Source of the DNA: Deltaproteobacteria bacterium
GTDB taxonomy: Bacteria > Desulfobacterota > DSM-4660 > Desulfatiglandales > HGW-15
Length of the DNA stretch: 64,000 nucleotides
Assembly: GCA_020060215.1 (NCBI GenBank)
Contig: JAGVAP010000143.1
Span: forward strand, 1 to 64,000
Reading direction: 5' to 3'
The stretch's first letter is position 1, and every line of letters begins with the position of its first letter. Position numbers and translations under genes: made by a program. Positions 18,401 to 26,466 of this stretch are shown piece after piece. The notes below the pieces were generated by a model that did no database searches, was not told the origin of the DNA, and saw only the letters and a list, made by a program, of their open reading frames with translations.

Positions 18401-19339
18401 GTCCGAGTCCGCTATCAGCGTGAAATGAGGGACGACCTGGAGAGCATAGGGAAGGTCCTGGTCCCCACGCCGAGTGGAATCCAGGTCCCCCTGATGCAGC
18501 TTGCCGATATCGTATATGTTCGCGGCCCCATGAGCATCAGAGGGGAAAACAGCTTCCTGGCAGGGTATGTGCTCTTTGACAAGAAAGAGGGCCATGCCGA
18601 GGTGGATGTGGTGAATCAGGCAAGGGAGACGCTGGAGGAGAAGGTCGCTTTCGGCGAGTTCGAGGTGCCGCCCGGGGTGATGTACAGCTTCATCGGGACT
18701 TACGAAGGCCATCTCAGAAGTCAGAAGCGGTTGATGATCATTCTTCCCCTGGCGCTCTTTCTCATCTACATGATCCTCTACCTCGAATTCAGATCCGTAC
18801 TCAATAGCGCCCTGGTCTTCTCCGGAATCCCGGTCGCCTGGGCAGGCGGATTTATCATGCTGTGGCTCTACGGCCAACCCTGGTTCCTGGATTTCTCCGT
18901 ATTCGGGGTCTCCATGAGAGAGCTGTTTCAGGTCCATCCCGTCAACATGAGTGTCGCCGTGTGGGTAGGTTTTCTTGCCGTCTTCGGGATCGCGGAGGAT
19001 GACGGCGTGGTCATGGCCACCTACCTGGAGCTCACTTTCAAGGACCGGCAGGTCCGAAATGTGGCCGAGATCCGTGCAACCGTGGTCGAAGCGGCCCTTC
19101 GCCGGATCCGACCCTGCATGATGACGACGGCAACGACCCTTCTGGCCCTGATCCCGATCTTCTCCTCTGGAGGAAAAGGGTCAGACATCATGGTACCCAT
19201 GGCCATACCCTCCTTCGGTGGCATGGCGGTGGAGATGCTGGCGAGCCTGATGGTCCCGGTGCTCTATTGCGCGGTTAAGGAGCACAGGCTTAAAGCGCAG
19301 AAGCAGCAGGGAAACGGTTCGGATTCTGGCTTGCCGTAG
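15434..19339 (+). CDS. CusA-like heavy-metal efflux RND transporter, extra-long
   Basis: A 1301-residue inner-membrane pump of the HME-RND family. Diagnostic segments: an early WGI..PLRDP-VPMDAIPDIGE, the QSQ-type porter region, GxxVGTMVDMGIII-like TM4 region (GIGIAIGTMVDMGIIIAENI), EFMPPLDEGSFLFMP and GIAEDDGVVMATYLE near the C-terminus. Methionines cluster in KEFMPPLDEG / FMPSTM, as in Cu(I)/Ag(I) pumps. The family is usually about 1040 residues. The excess lies in added hydrophobic helices around residues 525-690 and a hydrophilic insert at about 780-880 (DPDGNPVNAP to DDIWNEITRA). ATG 15434 has no clear ribosome site; an ATTCCA repeat lies just upstream. Confidence 0.9.
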   Translation: MTSIQPKSLIDRVIWFSLTNKVPVLMMALFFAVWGILVAPFDWGIGGPLRDPVPMDAIPDIGESQQIVFTQWQGRSPQDIEDQITYPLTTILLGMPGVKAIRSFSQFGFSSVYVIFEEGTDFYWARSRVLEKLNSLSDVSFPAGVQPTLGPDATSLGQVFWYTLEGRDKEGNPTGGWDLHELRTIQDYYVRYALLGVEGVSEVASVGGFVQEYQVDLDPDRMRVYGVSLDQVTAAIRGANRDVGAQTIEVNKVEYLVRGIGFIKGLEDLENAVIRLDGAVPLFVRQVAHVSLGPATREGALDKGGAEAVGGVVLVRFGANPLEVIKEVWKKISETGPGMPTKTLPDGTVSQVQIIPFYDRTQLIHESLDTLRQALSQETVITIVVTLALLGHLGSSVLISGLLPLSVLICFILMKISGVEANIVALSGIGIAIGTMVDMGIIIAENIIRHLQKNDPGANTLHVVFRACQEVGRAVVSAVTTTIISFLPVLTMEAAEGKLFKPLAFTKTIALVASLVVAVVLIPPLVHLLFSSRLRERPRGWILFEGMIYLGGLVAFLWSWKAGLVMALIGAYNLVLPKLSENGARWTRSLMNGVIALVVSLALAADWMPLGLDKGFFKNAVFVVLTIGLLLSGYIVYDRKYKYVLAWCLEHKKSFLSLPAALVLVGWMIWQGADTLLGKLPALLRNSAPVTYMMKKFPGLGKEFMPPLDEGSFLFMPSTMSHASIGEALDIVQKQDRAIRALPEVEMVVGKVGRVQSAMDPAPVSMVETLVTYRHEYLQSAEGEIRRFKFFPREWDLFRDPDGNPVNAPDHKPYLVQGRFARDEQGRLIPDRLGKPFRVWRTGLDPALNPGRKRWNGIKKPDDIWNEITRAAEIPGTTSAPKLQPISARMVMLQSGIRASTGIRVTGPDLETIQKVCMGIEAILREVPSISPSTVIGDRVIGKPYLEINMDREAIGQYGISVDKVLEVIEYAIGGTRVSTTVEGRERYPVRVRYQREMRDDLESIGKVLVPTPSGIQVPLMQLADIVYVRGPMSIRGENSFLAGYVLFDKKEGHAEVDVVNQARETLEEKVAFGEFEVPPGVMYSFIGTYEGHLRSQKRLMIILPLALFLIYMILYLEFRSVLNSALVFSGIPVAWAGGFIMLWLYGQPWFLDFSVFGVSMRELFQVHPVNMSVAVWVGFLAVFGIAEDDGVVMATYLELTFKDRQVRNVAEIRATVVEAALRRIRPCMMTTATTLLALIPIFSSGGKGSDIMVPMAIPSFGGMAVEMLASLMVPVLYCAVKEHRLKAQKQQGNGSDSGLP

Positions 19340-19408
19340 AAGCAAGCTCCTGCTTTCGATTCATTCGGTTTCGAAAAGATCGCAAGCGGGAGCTTGCTCC
19401 TACAGGTG
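19338..19408. repeat. REP-like inverted pair (GGAGC family)
   Basis: AGCAAGCTCCTGCTTTCGAT at about 19342-19361 and GATCGCAAGCGGGAGCTTGC with CTCCTACAGG at about 19378-19407 form an inverted pair directly after the RND pump stop codon. The same palindrome recurs at 31418, 39224, 41976, 43335, 43405 and 51510. Confidence 0.75.
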
Positions 19409-19467
19409 ATGAAGTTGCAAACAGAGGAGTTGGTGAAATTCGTTACACATCTTCCGGAGGACGAATA

Positions 19468-20154
19468 ATGGCAAACCGATGCGTGCTGTTGGTCTTAACG
19501 GCGGTGCTCTCAATCGCTCTCCTGGGTCGTTCGGCATCCGCGGAGCCAAACGGCGGACCGGTTCCAAATGGGGCCGTTTCGGAAGAGGATGCGAAAACGC
19601 CAAGCGCAGGTCCGGCAAGACAGCCGGTACAGGCACACGTGCAGGAAAAAGGATCGATCGAGACCGAGAATAGCGGCGTGAGCCCTCATGCTGTGAACAG
19701 TCAGAAGAGAAAGCCGTTGCTGGATCGGCGGTGGATCATCAAGATGAACGATGAAAAGGGAAAGAAATTCGCTCCCGCAACTCCTGTGCCCATCGCGTGG
19801 GCAAACCCTGAGCAGAAAACCCGGTGTGAATCCCACCTCCCGGCACTTCGGGAGGCGTTCGGGAAGACGAGGCAGTTTTCAATTAGCGGCGACTCGTGCA
19901 GCACCGCCCGGTACGCAAAGACCTTTCTGGATCGCGTCAAGGATTGCTCGAGAGACTGCCCGAAGGGATATCTCGAGTCCAAAGGCTATTCCGAGCAGAT
20001 CGTTCGGAACGTGGGCGTTCTCCTTGAACTGGGTCGGAAGCGTTGCCTCCAGCCGGTCTCGGAAAAGGCGGTCGGTAGAGCCGAATCGACGCGGGATCGT
20101 GCTGAGAAGCGGACGACCAGGCGGAAGAAACTCCAAGAGGAACAAAAGAATTGA
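19468..20154 (+). CDS. Exported protein of unknown function
   Basis: A 228-residue protein with a signal peptide (about residues 1-25, ending SASA-E). A low-complexity Pro/Ala/Glu linker (26-75) leads to a compact region with five cysteines (C113, C133 and three in DRVKDCSRDCPKGYLE and GRKRCLQ), then a charged basic helical tail (TRDRAEKRTTRRKK). No family is recognised. GGAGG lies nine nt before the ATG. The cysteine content and position between a metal pump and a DsbA-like protein fit a periplasmic disulfide-bonded or metal-binding protein, which is inference only. Confidence 0.75.
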   Translation: MANRCVLLVLTAVLSIALLGRSASAEPNGGPVPNGAVSEEDAKTPSAGPARQPVQAHVQEKGSIETENSGVSPHAVNSQKRKPLLDRRWIIKMNDEKGKKFAPATPVPIAWANPEQKTRCESHLPALREAFGKTRQFSISGDSCSTARYAKTFLDRVKDCSRDCPKGYLESKGYSEQIVRNVGVLLELGRKRCLQPVSEKAVGRAESTRDRAEKRTTRRKKLQEEQKN

Positions 20155-20224
20155 TCCCCCAAGGCTGCATGAAGAGATGTGACAGCAAACGAAGGTACTC
20201 ACAGGAACAGGAGGCTCCAACAGC

Positions 20225-21112
20225 ATGACGGGAAAAGCGTTCTGTCTTGTCGTTATCGGGTTGGCGCTGGGGCTCCATGTGCAGGCGATGGCCGATTCGG
20301 AGATCCGGCTTTCCGGCGAAAGGACCATACCCTTAAACCGTCCTCCCACTGACGCAGCGGTCTCCGCGAACGGAAAATGGATCTACGCCCTCACTCCCGA
20401 AGGAGAACTTCTCATCTATTCCGCAGATGGGACTTTGGCCGGTCGACTGCCGGTAGGGGAGCCGAAGAGCAGGATCCGGGTCGGCCCGAAAGAAGACGTG
20501 CTCCTGCTCATGAACCCGGAAAAGAGCTTCCTGAGGGTTGTGACCCTGGACTTCGTGAAGAGAATCCGCTCAGAGGGATCGCCTTTCAAAGGCCCCCGAG
20601 ACGCGACGGTCGTCATCACCGAGTTTACAGAGTTTCAATGCCCACACTGTGCGGCGTTCGCCCCGGTGCTCAGACAGGTACAGGAGAAGTACCCGGAGCA
20701 GGTCAAGATCGTATTCAAGAACTACCCGCTGAAGAGTCACCAGTTCTCCGTGATCGCCGCAGCCGCTGCCCTGGCCGCTGAACGTCAGGGCGCCTTCTGG
20801 CGCTTTCACGACAAACTGTTCGAAAACCGCAACAGCCTGAGCCAGGAAAGGATCCGGAAGATCTCTGTGGAACTGGGGCTCGATCAGGAAAAATTCATGA
20901 GAGACCTTCGCGACGGCGACATCATGAGACAGATCCGCGAAGATGTCGAGGACGCACAGAGTGCCGGGGTCACGGGTGTTCCCGCCGCCTTCGTCAACGG
21001 CCGGCCCGTGAGGGACCGCAGTCTGCATGCGGTCCTCTCCCTTGTCGAAGAGGAACTCCGAAGGGCATCCAACAAGGAAGAAGAGTGCCTGGAGTGTACG
21101 GATGCTCACTGA
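20225..21112 (+). CDS. DsbA-like thiol:disulfide oxidoreductase with N-terminal beta domain
   Basis: A 295-residue exported protein. Signal peptide about residues 1-24. Residues about 28-110 resemble one blade of a beta-propeller (DAAVSANGKWIYALTPEGEL, IYSADGTL). The C-terminal thioredoxin domain carries CPHC (about 139-142) in EFTEFQCPHCAAF and the cis-Pro segment GVTGVPAAFVNG, as in DsbA/DsbG-like proteins. It should make or isomerise disulfides in exported proteins, possibly the cysteine-rich copper proteins or type II substrates encoded beside it. GGAGG precedes the start. The final ECLECTDAH tail has an extra CxxC pair, which could bind metal. Confidence 0.85.
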   Translation: MTGKAFCLVVIGLALGLHVQAMADSEIRLSGERTIPLNRPPTDAAVSANGKWIYALTPEGELLIYSADGTLAGRLPVGEPKSRIRVGPKEDVLLLMNPEKSFLRVVTLDFVKRIRSEGSPFKGPRDATVVITEFTEFQCPHCAAFAPVLRQVQEKYPEQVKIVFKNYPLKSHQFSVIAAAAALAAERQGAFWRFHDKLFENRNSLSQERIRKISVELGLDQEKFMRDLRDGDIMRQIREDVEDAQSAGVTGVPAAFVNGRPVRDRSLHAVLSLVEEELRRASNKEEECLECTDAH

Positions 21113-21131
21113 ACAGATAAAGAATTCTTTG

Positions 21132-21323
21132 ACAGGATAACAGGATGAACAGGATTGAATGTAAGGAAAAAGGGAGAACCGATACACGACGTCACTTCAG
21201 GGTGGATTCGCGACTTCCCTTCGTTGTTCTGCTCGCTCCACGCTGGAGCGTAGGAACGATAAAAAGCGCTGCCATATTACCTTCCGACTCTCAACCGCTA
21301 TCCTGTTGATCCTGTAATCCTGC
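21132..21323. repeat. ATCCTGTTN repeat with inverted arms
   Basis: ACAGGATAACAGGATGAACAG at about 21132-21152 (reverse orientation) and ATCCTGTTGATCCTGTAATC at about 21300-21319 (forward) have 9-bp periodicity and are inverted around about 145 bp. The spacer contains a CGCTCCACGCTGGAGCG palindrome. Single-arm copies lie at 9818-9880, 24530-24595, 26404-26440 and 39338-39365. Confidence 0.7.
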
Positions 21324-21371
21324 AGGGAATTTCTCCTTCATCCCATTCACTCTCCCCGCACTTGGAGACCC

Positions 21372-22007
21372 ATGAAGATGCGAAGGTACTTGATCCTGAT
21401 CAATATCGTATTCACTGCGCTCATCGGCTGGACCGCTTACGAAGCGTACATCACCTGGAGCGCTGAAAGGAAAGGAGGAGCGGTGACCGCCGATGCAGGG
21501 GTTGCGCAAGCTGCAAGGGAAAACCCGGTGGAGAGGTCGACCGGTTTTCCCTATTACCAGGCCATTATCGCACAGGATCTTTTCGGCACAACCGTTCAAA
21601 AGCAGCAGGTGAGAAAGGTGGAAAAACCCAGGGTCGAGGAGATCCCTGTAAGCCGTCGCAGTCTGCATCTGAAGGGGACGGTAGTCGGTCGGGAAAACAA
21701 CTCCTATGCCGTGATCGTGGACGGTAGAAACCCGGAAGGGGAGGTATTCCGGGTGAACGATATGCTCCACAATGCGCGCATCCTGGAAATCCTGCCCGAC
21801 AGGGTCATCCTCGAGTCGGAAGGCAAGCAGGAAGCCCTGGTTCTCACTTATGAATTGGACATGGTGGGGAAAGAGGTACATGAAGTGGAGAGGCCGGAGA
21901 GAGTCTCCGGTAAAGCGGACAGAAGCCATCCTCCTGGGACGAAACGTCTGCCAGGTGCAGGTGGCAACCCTCGGATCGGAAATCTTCCCGAAAGGAAACT
22001 GAACTGA
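21372..22007 (+). CDS. gspC: Type II secretion system protein GspC
   Basis: A 211-residue inner-membrane clamp protein. N-terminal transmembrane helix (about residues 6-27), short linker, then the homology-region domain (PYYQAIIAQDLFGTT, then SLHLKGTVVGRENNSYAVIVD and VFRVNDMLHNARILEILPDRVILE, about 58-155). It connects the inner-membrane platform to the secretin. It lacks the PDZ domain of longer GspC proteins and ends in a Pro/Gly-rich tail. Its TGA overlaps the gspD ATG by one base (TGATG at 22005-22009), so the two are translationally coupled. Confidence 0.88.
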   Translation: MKMRRYLILINIVFTALIGWTAYEAYITWSAERKGGAVTADAGVAQAARENPVERSTGFPYYQAIIAQDLFGTTVQKQQVRKVEKPRVEEIPVSRRSLHLKGTVVGRENNSYAVIVDGRNPEGEVFRVNDMLHNARILEILPDRVILESEGKQEALVLTYELDMVGKEVHEVERPERVSGKADRSHPPGTKRLPGAGGNPRIGNLPERKLN

Positions 22008-24181
22008 TGAGCCTTTACGGAAACTGTTCGAGATGGGGCGTTGGATTTCTGGTATCCCTCGTGATCTCTATCCTGCCGTTTCCATGCACGGGGGCGGAGC
22101 AGTCCCCCGGCAGAGCTCCTTCCAGACAGCCCCTTCAGGAGCGGCGGTCGGAGATGTCAAAGAGGCTGGAGGCGCTGAAGAAAGGCCGGCCTGTCTCTCC
22201 TCCACTGCAGGATGGGGAAGGGAGAATCGCACCGGAGGAGCACGCCGCCCCGGAAGAGACTCCCTTTGTGAAGACCCCCGCGCCGGAAAGGGGGGGACGA
22301 GGGGTGCAGGAAAGGAAACCGCCGGCGAACAGGGAGCGGCCCAAGTATGTGACCATGAACTTCAAGAACGTGGAGCTGCAGAGCCTGGTCAAATTGATGA
22401 GCGACCTGACAGGGCGGAACTTCATCGTGGATCCGGGTCTCAGGGGGCAGATGACGATCATCTCACCCAACGAGATCTCCGTGGATGAAGCCTACCAGGT
22501 TTTCCTTTCCGTCCTGGAAGTGCATGGGTTTACGGTGGTCGAGTCAGGAGACGTGGTGAAGGTGATCCAGGCCGTGGAGGCGAAGGGAAAAGGACTGGAG
22601 ACCAGGGCGGAGCGAGTCCATGCAAGGGTCGAAGACCGCATGATCACCCAGTTGGTACCGCTGACGCACGGGGATGCCGCCGATTTCGCAAAGTTCCTCG
22701 GTCCGCTGATCCCCAAGACCGGACTCCTGGTCCCCTACCCGGATACCAACACCCTCATTGTCATCGACACCGTCTCCAACATCGATCGGCTGCTCAAGAT
22801 CGTTCTCGAGCTGGATGTCCCGGGGGCCAGGGACCAGATCGTCATCCTGCCGCTGGAGAGTGCGAACGCGGAGAAGCTGGCATCCAAGCTGACCAGCCTC
22901 TTTCAGCGGAAGGACGCCGGGGGAAGGGGAGTGAAGGATCACGTCCGAATCGTATCGGATGACACGACAAACTCCCTCATCGTCGTGGCATCTCCCCTCA
23001 TGATCTCTGAGATACGGGAGATGATTGCACAACTGGATCAGAAGAAACTCCGAAAACGCGGGGTCCGTATCTATCCGCTCCAGCACGCTGTGGCGGAAGA
23101 TGTCGCGAAGGTGCTTGGACACCTTTCAGGCAAAGGGGGTGGCGATCCCAAGGAGCCGAAGGCCCACCAGCCTGTCATCTCCAGGGATGCTCAGATCTCT
23201 CCGGACAAGGCCACGAACAGCCTGGTGATCATAGCGGAGCCCGACGAACATCAGACCCTCGAGGACATCATCAGGGATCTGGATCAACCGAGAACCATGG
23301 TCTATGTGGAGGCATTGATCGTAGAGGTCTCCGCGTCGAAATCCCTCGATCTCGGGGTGGAGTGGAGGGCTGCCGATACCTTTGACGGTGGATTCAGAGA
23401 GGGGAGCAGCGGCGGTGTCGTGCTGGGAGGCTCTCCGGGGGCTGCGGCGGTCGATGCCCTGGCCAGGGGTGCACTGCCCACCGGCCTGTCGGTCGGCGTG
23501 ATCGGCCGGGCCATCACCCTGGGGGATGTGGTCTTTCCGTCCTTTGGGGCATTTGTCAGGGCCATACGCTCTGACACCGACTTCAACGTCCTCTCAACGC
23601 CTCAGATCCTGACCCTGGACAATGCGGAGGCCCTGATCGAGGTGGGACAGAATATACCATTCGTGACGAGGGTCGATCAGCCCAGCCAGGTATTCGAACG
23701 AGCCATCCAGACTTTTGAATACCGCGACATCGGGGTGACTTTGAAGGTGACCCCTCAGATCAACAACGAGCGCACGGTGCGACTGGCGATCGAGCAGAGC
23801 GTGAAATCGGTTCTCGAGAGGACCGCGCTCGGCGGAACCGTCCTCGCCCCCACCACTACCTTCCGGAGGGCCAAGACGGCGATTACGGTAAATGACGGAG
23901 AGACCGCAGTGATCGGCGGGCTGATTGAAAATCGATTGGATCGGGGGGTCACGGAGACCCCCTGCCTGGGCGCTATCCCGGGTCTGGGGTGGCTGTTCAA
24001 GAACACTACCGACCGCGATGAGAAGACCAACCTGCTGGTGTTTCTGTCCCCCCACATCGTGGAAAACCCTGAGGACAATCAGAGGTTGTACAAGGAGAAG
24101 AGAAATCACGCAGACGGGGAGATGGGGAGAGCCCGGGAGAAACTCAAGGAAGAGCCCGTCAGGCAGAGATTGATGGAATGA
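22007..24181 (+). CDS. gspD: Type II secretion secretin GspD
   Basis: A 724-residue outer-membrane secretin. Signal peptide about residues 1-31, a Pro/Arg-rich linker (35-110), N0 domain (MNFKNVELQSLVKLMSDLTGRNFIVDP region), N1-N3 domains (LVPLTHGDAADFAKFL; LPLESANAEKLASKL; YPLQHAVAEDVAKVL) and the C-terminal secretin barrel with VEALIVEVSASKSLDLGVEW, LSTPQILTLDNAEALIEVGQ and VPxxxGGLI-type ending (IGGLIENRLD, PGLGWLFK). The linker between signal peptide and N0 is longer than usual. It forms the exit channel for folded exoproteins. No GspS pilotin gene was seen nearby. Confidence 0.95.
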   Translation: MSLYGNCSRWGVGFLVSLVISILPFPCTGAEQSPGRAPSRQPLQERRSEMSKRLEALKKGRPVSPPLQDGEGRIAPEEHAAPEETPFVKTPAPERGGRGVQERKPPANRERPKYVTMNFKNVELQSLVKLMSDLTGRNFIVDPGLRGQMTIISPNEISVDEAYQVFLSVLEVHGFTVVESGDVVKVIQAVEAKGKGLETRAERVHARVEDRMITQLVPLTHGDAADFAKFLGPLIPKTGLLVPYPDTNTLIVIDTVSNIDRLLKIVLELDVPGARDQIVILPLESANAEKLASKLTSLFQRKDAGGRGVKDHVRIVSDDTTNSLIVVASPLMISEIREMIAQLDQKKLRKRGVRIYPLQHAVAEDVAKVLGHLSGKGGGDPKEPKAHQPVISRDAQISPDKATNSLVIIAEPDEHQTLEDIIRDLDQPRTMVYVEALIVEVSASKSLDLGVEWRAADTFDGGFREGSSGGVVLGGSPGAAAVDALARGALPTGLSVGVIGRAITLGDVVFPSFGAFVRAIRSDTDFNVLSTPQILTLDNAEALIEVGQNIPFVTRVDQPSQVFERAIQTFEYRDIGVTLKVTPQINNERTVRLAIEQSVKSVLERTALGGTVLAPTTTFRRAKTAITVNDGETAVIGGLIENRLDRGVTETPCLGAIPGLGWLFKNTTDRDEKTNLLVFLSPHIVENPEDNQRLYKEKRNHADGEMGRAREKLKEEPVRQRLME

Positions 24182-24238
24182 GAATGCCGGAGGCCGGAGC
24201 TCAGAGGTCGGCACGACCGGTGGCTGGTGCCAGGTCGA

Positions 24239-24357
24239 TCGAACAGGAGACTCTACATGGTGTCAGGTTTCCGGTTTCAGGTCTCACCCGGGTGATCCAT
24301 CCATTCCCTGACACCTGAACACTGAAACCTGAAACCTTTACTTGACGGGGTTTCATA
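24239..24357 (+). repeat. Interspersed element of about 115 bp, copy A (gap 24182-24617)
   Basis: The 436-bp gap between gspD and gspE holds no convincing gene. Positions 24239-24357 (GAACAGGA..CTCTACA, GGTGTCAGGT, CCTGACACCTGAACACTGAA, TTGACG-GGTTTCATA landmarks) match 38943-39060 closely. GTGTCAGGT and its complement ACCTGACAC near the two ends make it palindromic overall. The rest of the gap is unremarkable until an ATCCTG-type array near 24530. Confidence 0.75.
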
Positions 24358-24529
24358 CAGTCAATGTTTTCCTCACAGCTGCATAAAACAAGGGCAATGT
24401 CGTCTTCGCAAATGGGGAGGCCACATGAGTTGTGGAGGAATGTTGTCAGTCATGGACAGCGAGCATTGCCCCACTCGATCTCACTGCCGGTGAATTCCTG
24501 GTACCCGAATTGGTGGAACGCTAGGTTTT

Positions 24530-24595
24530 TTCTGATCCTGTTGGTCCTGCCCGCCTTGCAGGGGCATGGGCGGAGGCAGGTAATCCTGACCGGGA
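24530..24595 (+). repeat. ATCCTG array with palindromic GGCGGAGGCAGG insert
   Basis: GATCCTGTTGGTCCTG is followed by a CCTGCCCGCC...GGGCGGAGGCAGG palindrome and then AATCCTGACC. It ends 13 nt before the GGAGG ribosome site of gspE and is organised like 9818-9880. Confidence 0.65.
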
Positions 24596-24617
24596 GAGAT
24601 CCCTTTTCGGAGGCTTC

Positions 24618-26264
24618 ATGTCGTTTTTCCATGTATTGAGAGAGAAGCTGAACCGGTTCAACCCTTCTCCAGCGCCACAGGAGAAGGAATCCCCGGTATC
24701 GCAGGGGGCCGATGTGGGGGAGGAGGAGCGGCTTTCGGACATCTCCAGGAGGCTCGGGATCCCCTATCGGAAGCATATTATCGACGAGGTGGAGTCGAAC
24801 GGGGTGCTGGAAGCGCCGATACAATATTTCAAGCGCATGGGTTTTGTCCCTCTGAGGAGGGAAAACGGCCTGCTCACGGTTGCCGTCCACAACCCCCTCG
24901 GCTTTCAGGCGGTGGACGACTTCGCACGAATGACCGGATTTCGGAAGCTGCAGATGGTCCTGAGCCCCCTGAAAGAGATCCACTCCGCAATCCATATCCT
25001 CTTTGATCGGAACGGGGAAGATGCGGAGAAGATGGTGCAGGATCTTGAAGAGAGCGATCTGGACACCCGGGTGACCGAACTGGACGAACTGGAGGATCTC
25101 CTGGACATCACCCACGAGGCCCCGATCATCCGCCTCGTAAACGTCATCCTCACCCAGGCCATCCGGCGAAAGGCAAGCGACATCCATATCGAGCCTTATG
25201 AGAAGGATATCCAGGTGAGATTTCGCATCGACGGAATCCTCTACGAGATCTTCTCCCTCCCCAAGCGTTTCCACGCGCACGTCGTCTCGCGCTTGAAGGT
25301 GATGGCCAATCTCGACATCGCCGAAAAGCGGCTTCCTCAGGACGGCCGCATGAAGATCAAGGCGGCGGAAAGGACCGTGGATGTGAGGGTGAGTATCATT
25401 CCCATGTCGTTCGGCGAGAGGATCGTGCTTCGACTACTGGACAAAGGGGTATCGCTCCTGGGGCTGGGCGAGATGGGTTTGACGCCGAGGGGACTGGCGG
25501 TGTTCGAGAGGCTCCTTTCCAGGAGCAACGGGATCCTGCTGGTCACCGGTCCTACCGGGAGCGGAAAGACCACCACGCTTTACGCTACCCTCAATAAGAT
25601 CAACTCCTCAGAAAAGAACATCATCACCATCGAAGACCCGATCGAATACCAGCTCAAGGGGGTGGGTCAGATCCAGGTGAATCCGAAAACCGAGCTTACT
25701 TTCGCAAGGGGGCTCCGTTCCATACTGAGACACGACCCCGACGTCATCATGATCGGGGAGATTCGCGACCTGGAGACCGCGGAGATTGCCATACAGGCCT
25801 CGCTGACCGGACATCTCGTCTTCAGCACCCTTCACACCAATGATGCTGCCGGCGCCCTCACCAGGCTGGTGGATATGGGAGTGGAGCCCTTTCTCATTGC
25901 CTCCTCCCTTCAGGCCGTCATCGCCCAGCGGCTGGTTCGGACCCTGTGTCCGGATTGCAGGGAGCCCGCTGAGATCGATCCCGCGACGGCCGAGGAGCTG
26001 GGTTTGCTCAACGAGCCGGTGCTCTATAGAGGCAGGGGGTGCAGCGGCTGCATGGAGAGCGGCTATCGGGGCCGCACCGGGATCTTTGAAATCCTCGAGA
26101 TGGACAACGACATCCGGCGGCTGGTGACCTCGGGGGCCGACGCCATCGCGATCAAGGAGACCGCCGTAAGGGGCGGCATGTGCACGCTCTTCGAGGACGG
26201 AATCCACAAGGTGAAGGCGGGCATGACGACCCTGGACGAGGTGGTGCGGGTGACGCAAAAATAA
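24618..26264 (+). CDS. gspE: Type II secretion ATPase GspE
   Basis: A 548-residue cytoplasmic ATPase. N1E-like domain with PYRKHIIDEVE (about residues 50-60), then N2 (KASDIHIEPYEKDIQVRFRIDG) and the catalytic domain: Walker A GPTGSGKTTT (about 310-319), Asp box ITIEDPIEYQ, Walker B DPDVIMIGEIRD and His box. A tetracysteine zinc motif is complete: CPDC (about 444-447) and CSGC (about 475-478). It powers pseudopilus assembly through GspL and GspF. GGAGG eight nt upstream supports ATG 24618. Confidence 0.95.
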   Translation: MSFFHVLREKLNRFNPSPAPQEKESPVSQGADVGEEERLSDISRRLGIPYRKHIIDEVESNGVLEAPIQYFKRMGFVPLRRENGLLTVAVHNPLGFQAVDDFARMTGFRKLQMVLSPLKEIHSAIHILFDRNGEDAEKMVQDLEESDLDTRVTELDELEDLLDITHEAPIIRLVNVILTQAIRRKASDIHIEPYEKDIQVRFRIDGILYEIFSLPKRFHAHVVSRLKVMANLDIAEKRLPQDGRMKIKAAERTVDVRVSIIPMSFGERIVLRLLDKGVSLLGLGEMGLTPRGLAVFERLLSRSNGILLVTGPTGSGKTTTLYATLNKINSSEKNIITIEDPIEYQLKGVGQIQVNPKTELTFARGLRSILRHDPDVIMIGEIRDLETAEIAIQASLTGHLVFSTLHTNDAAGALTRLVDMGVEPFLIASSLQAVIAQRLVRTLCPDCREPAEIDPATAEELGLLNEPVLYRGRGCSGCMESGYRGRTGIFEILEMDNDIRRLVTSGADAIAIKETAVRGGMCTLFEDGIHKVKAGMTTLDEVVRVTQK

Positions 26265-26296
26265 AATCGTTTCACCAAGAGATGTGAAACGATTTT
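26263..26296 (+). terminator. 13-bp hairpin after gspE with ATGCAACGCGGCT tail
   Basis: AAAATCGTTTCAC (26263-26275) pairs perfectly with GTGAAACGATTTT (26284-26296) around an 8-nt loop, and the stem overlaps the gspE stop codon. It ends in TTTT but continues ATGCAACGCGGCTCCG, the tail also seen at 13516 and 13561. It may be a partial terminator inside the gsp operon; the ATCCTGTTC array at 26404-26440 follows. Confidence 0.6.
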
Positions 26297-26466
26297 ATGC
26301 AACGCGGCTCCGCCGCTTCAATTGGTGCAATTACCCTTGTCTTTCCCCGTCCCGCATTCGGAACGCAGGCGGTAAGCCCAGCGTGTGATCTAATCGATCT
26401 CAATCTGTTTTAATCCTGTTCATCCTGTTCATCCTGTCTAAAACTCTTTTTCTTCCCCTCATCCAA

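Noticed and set aside
17027..18937. Minus-strand open frame of 636 codons inside the RND pump gene
   Set aside because: Antiparallel to a clearly conserved transporter; composition is His/Arg/Gly-rich without recognisable domains.
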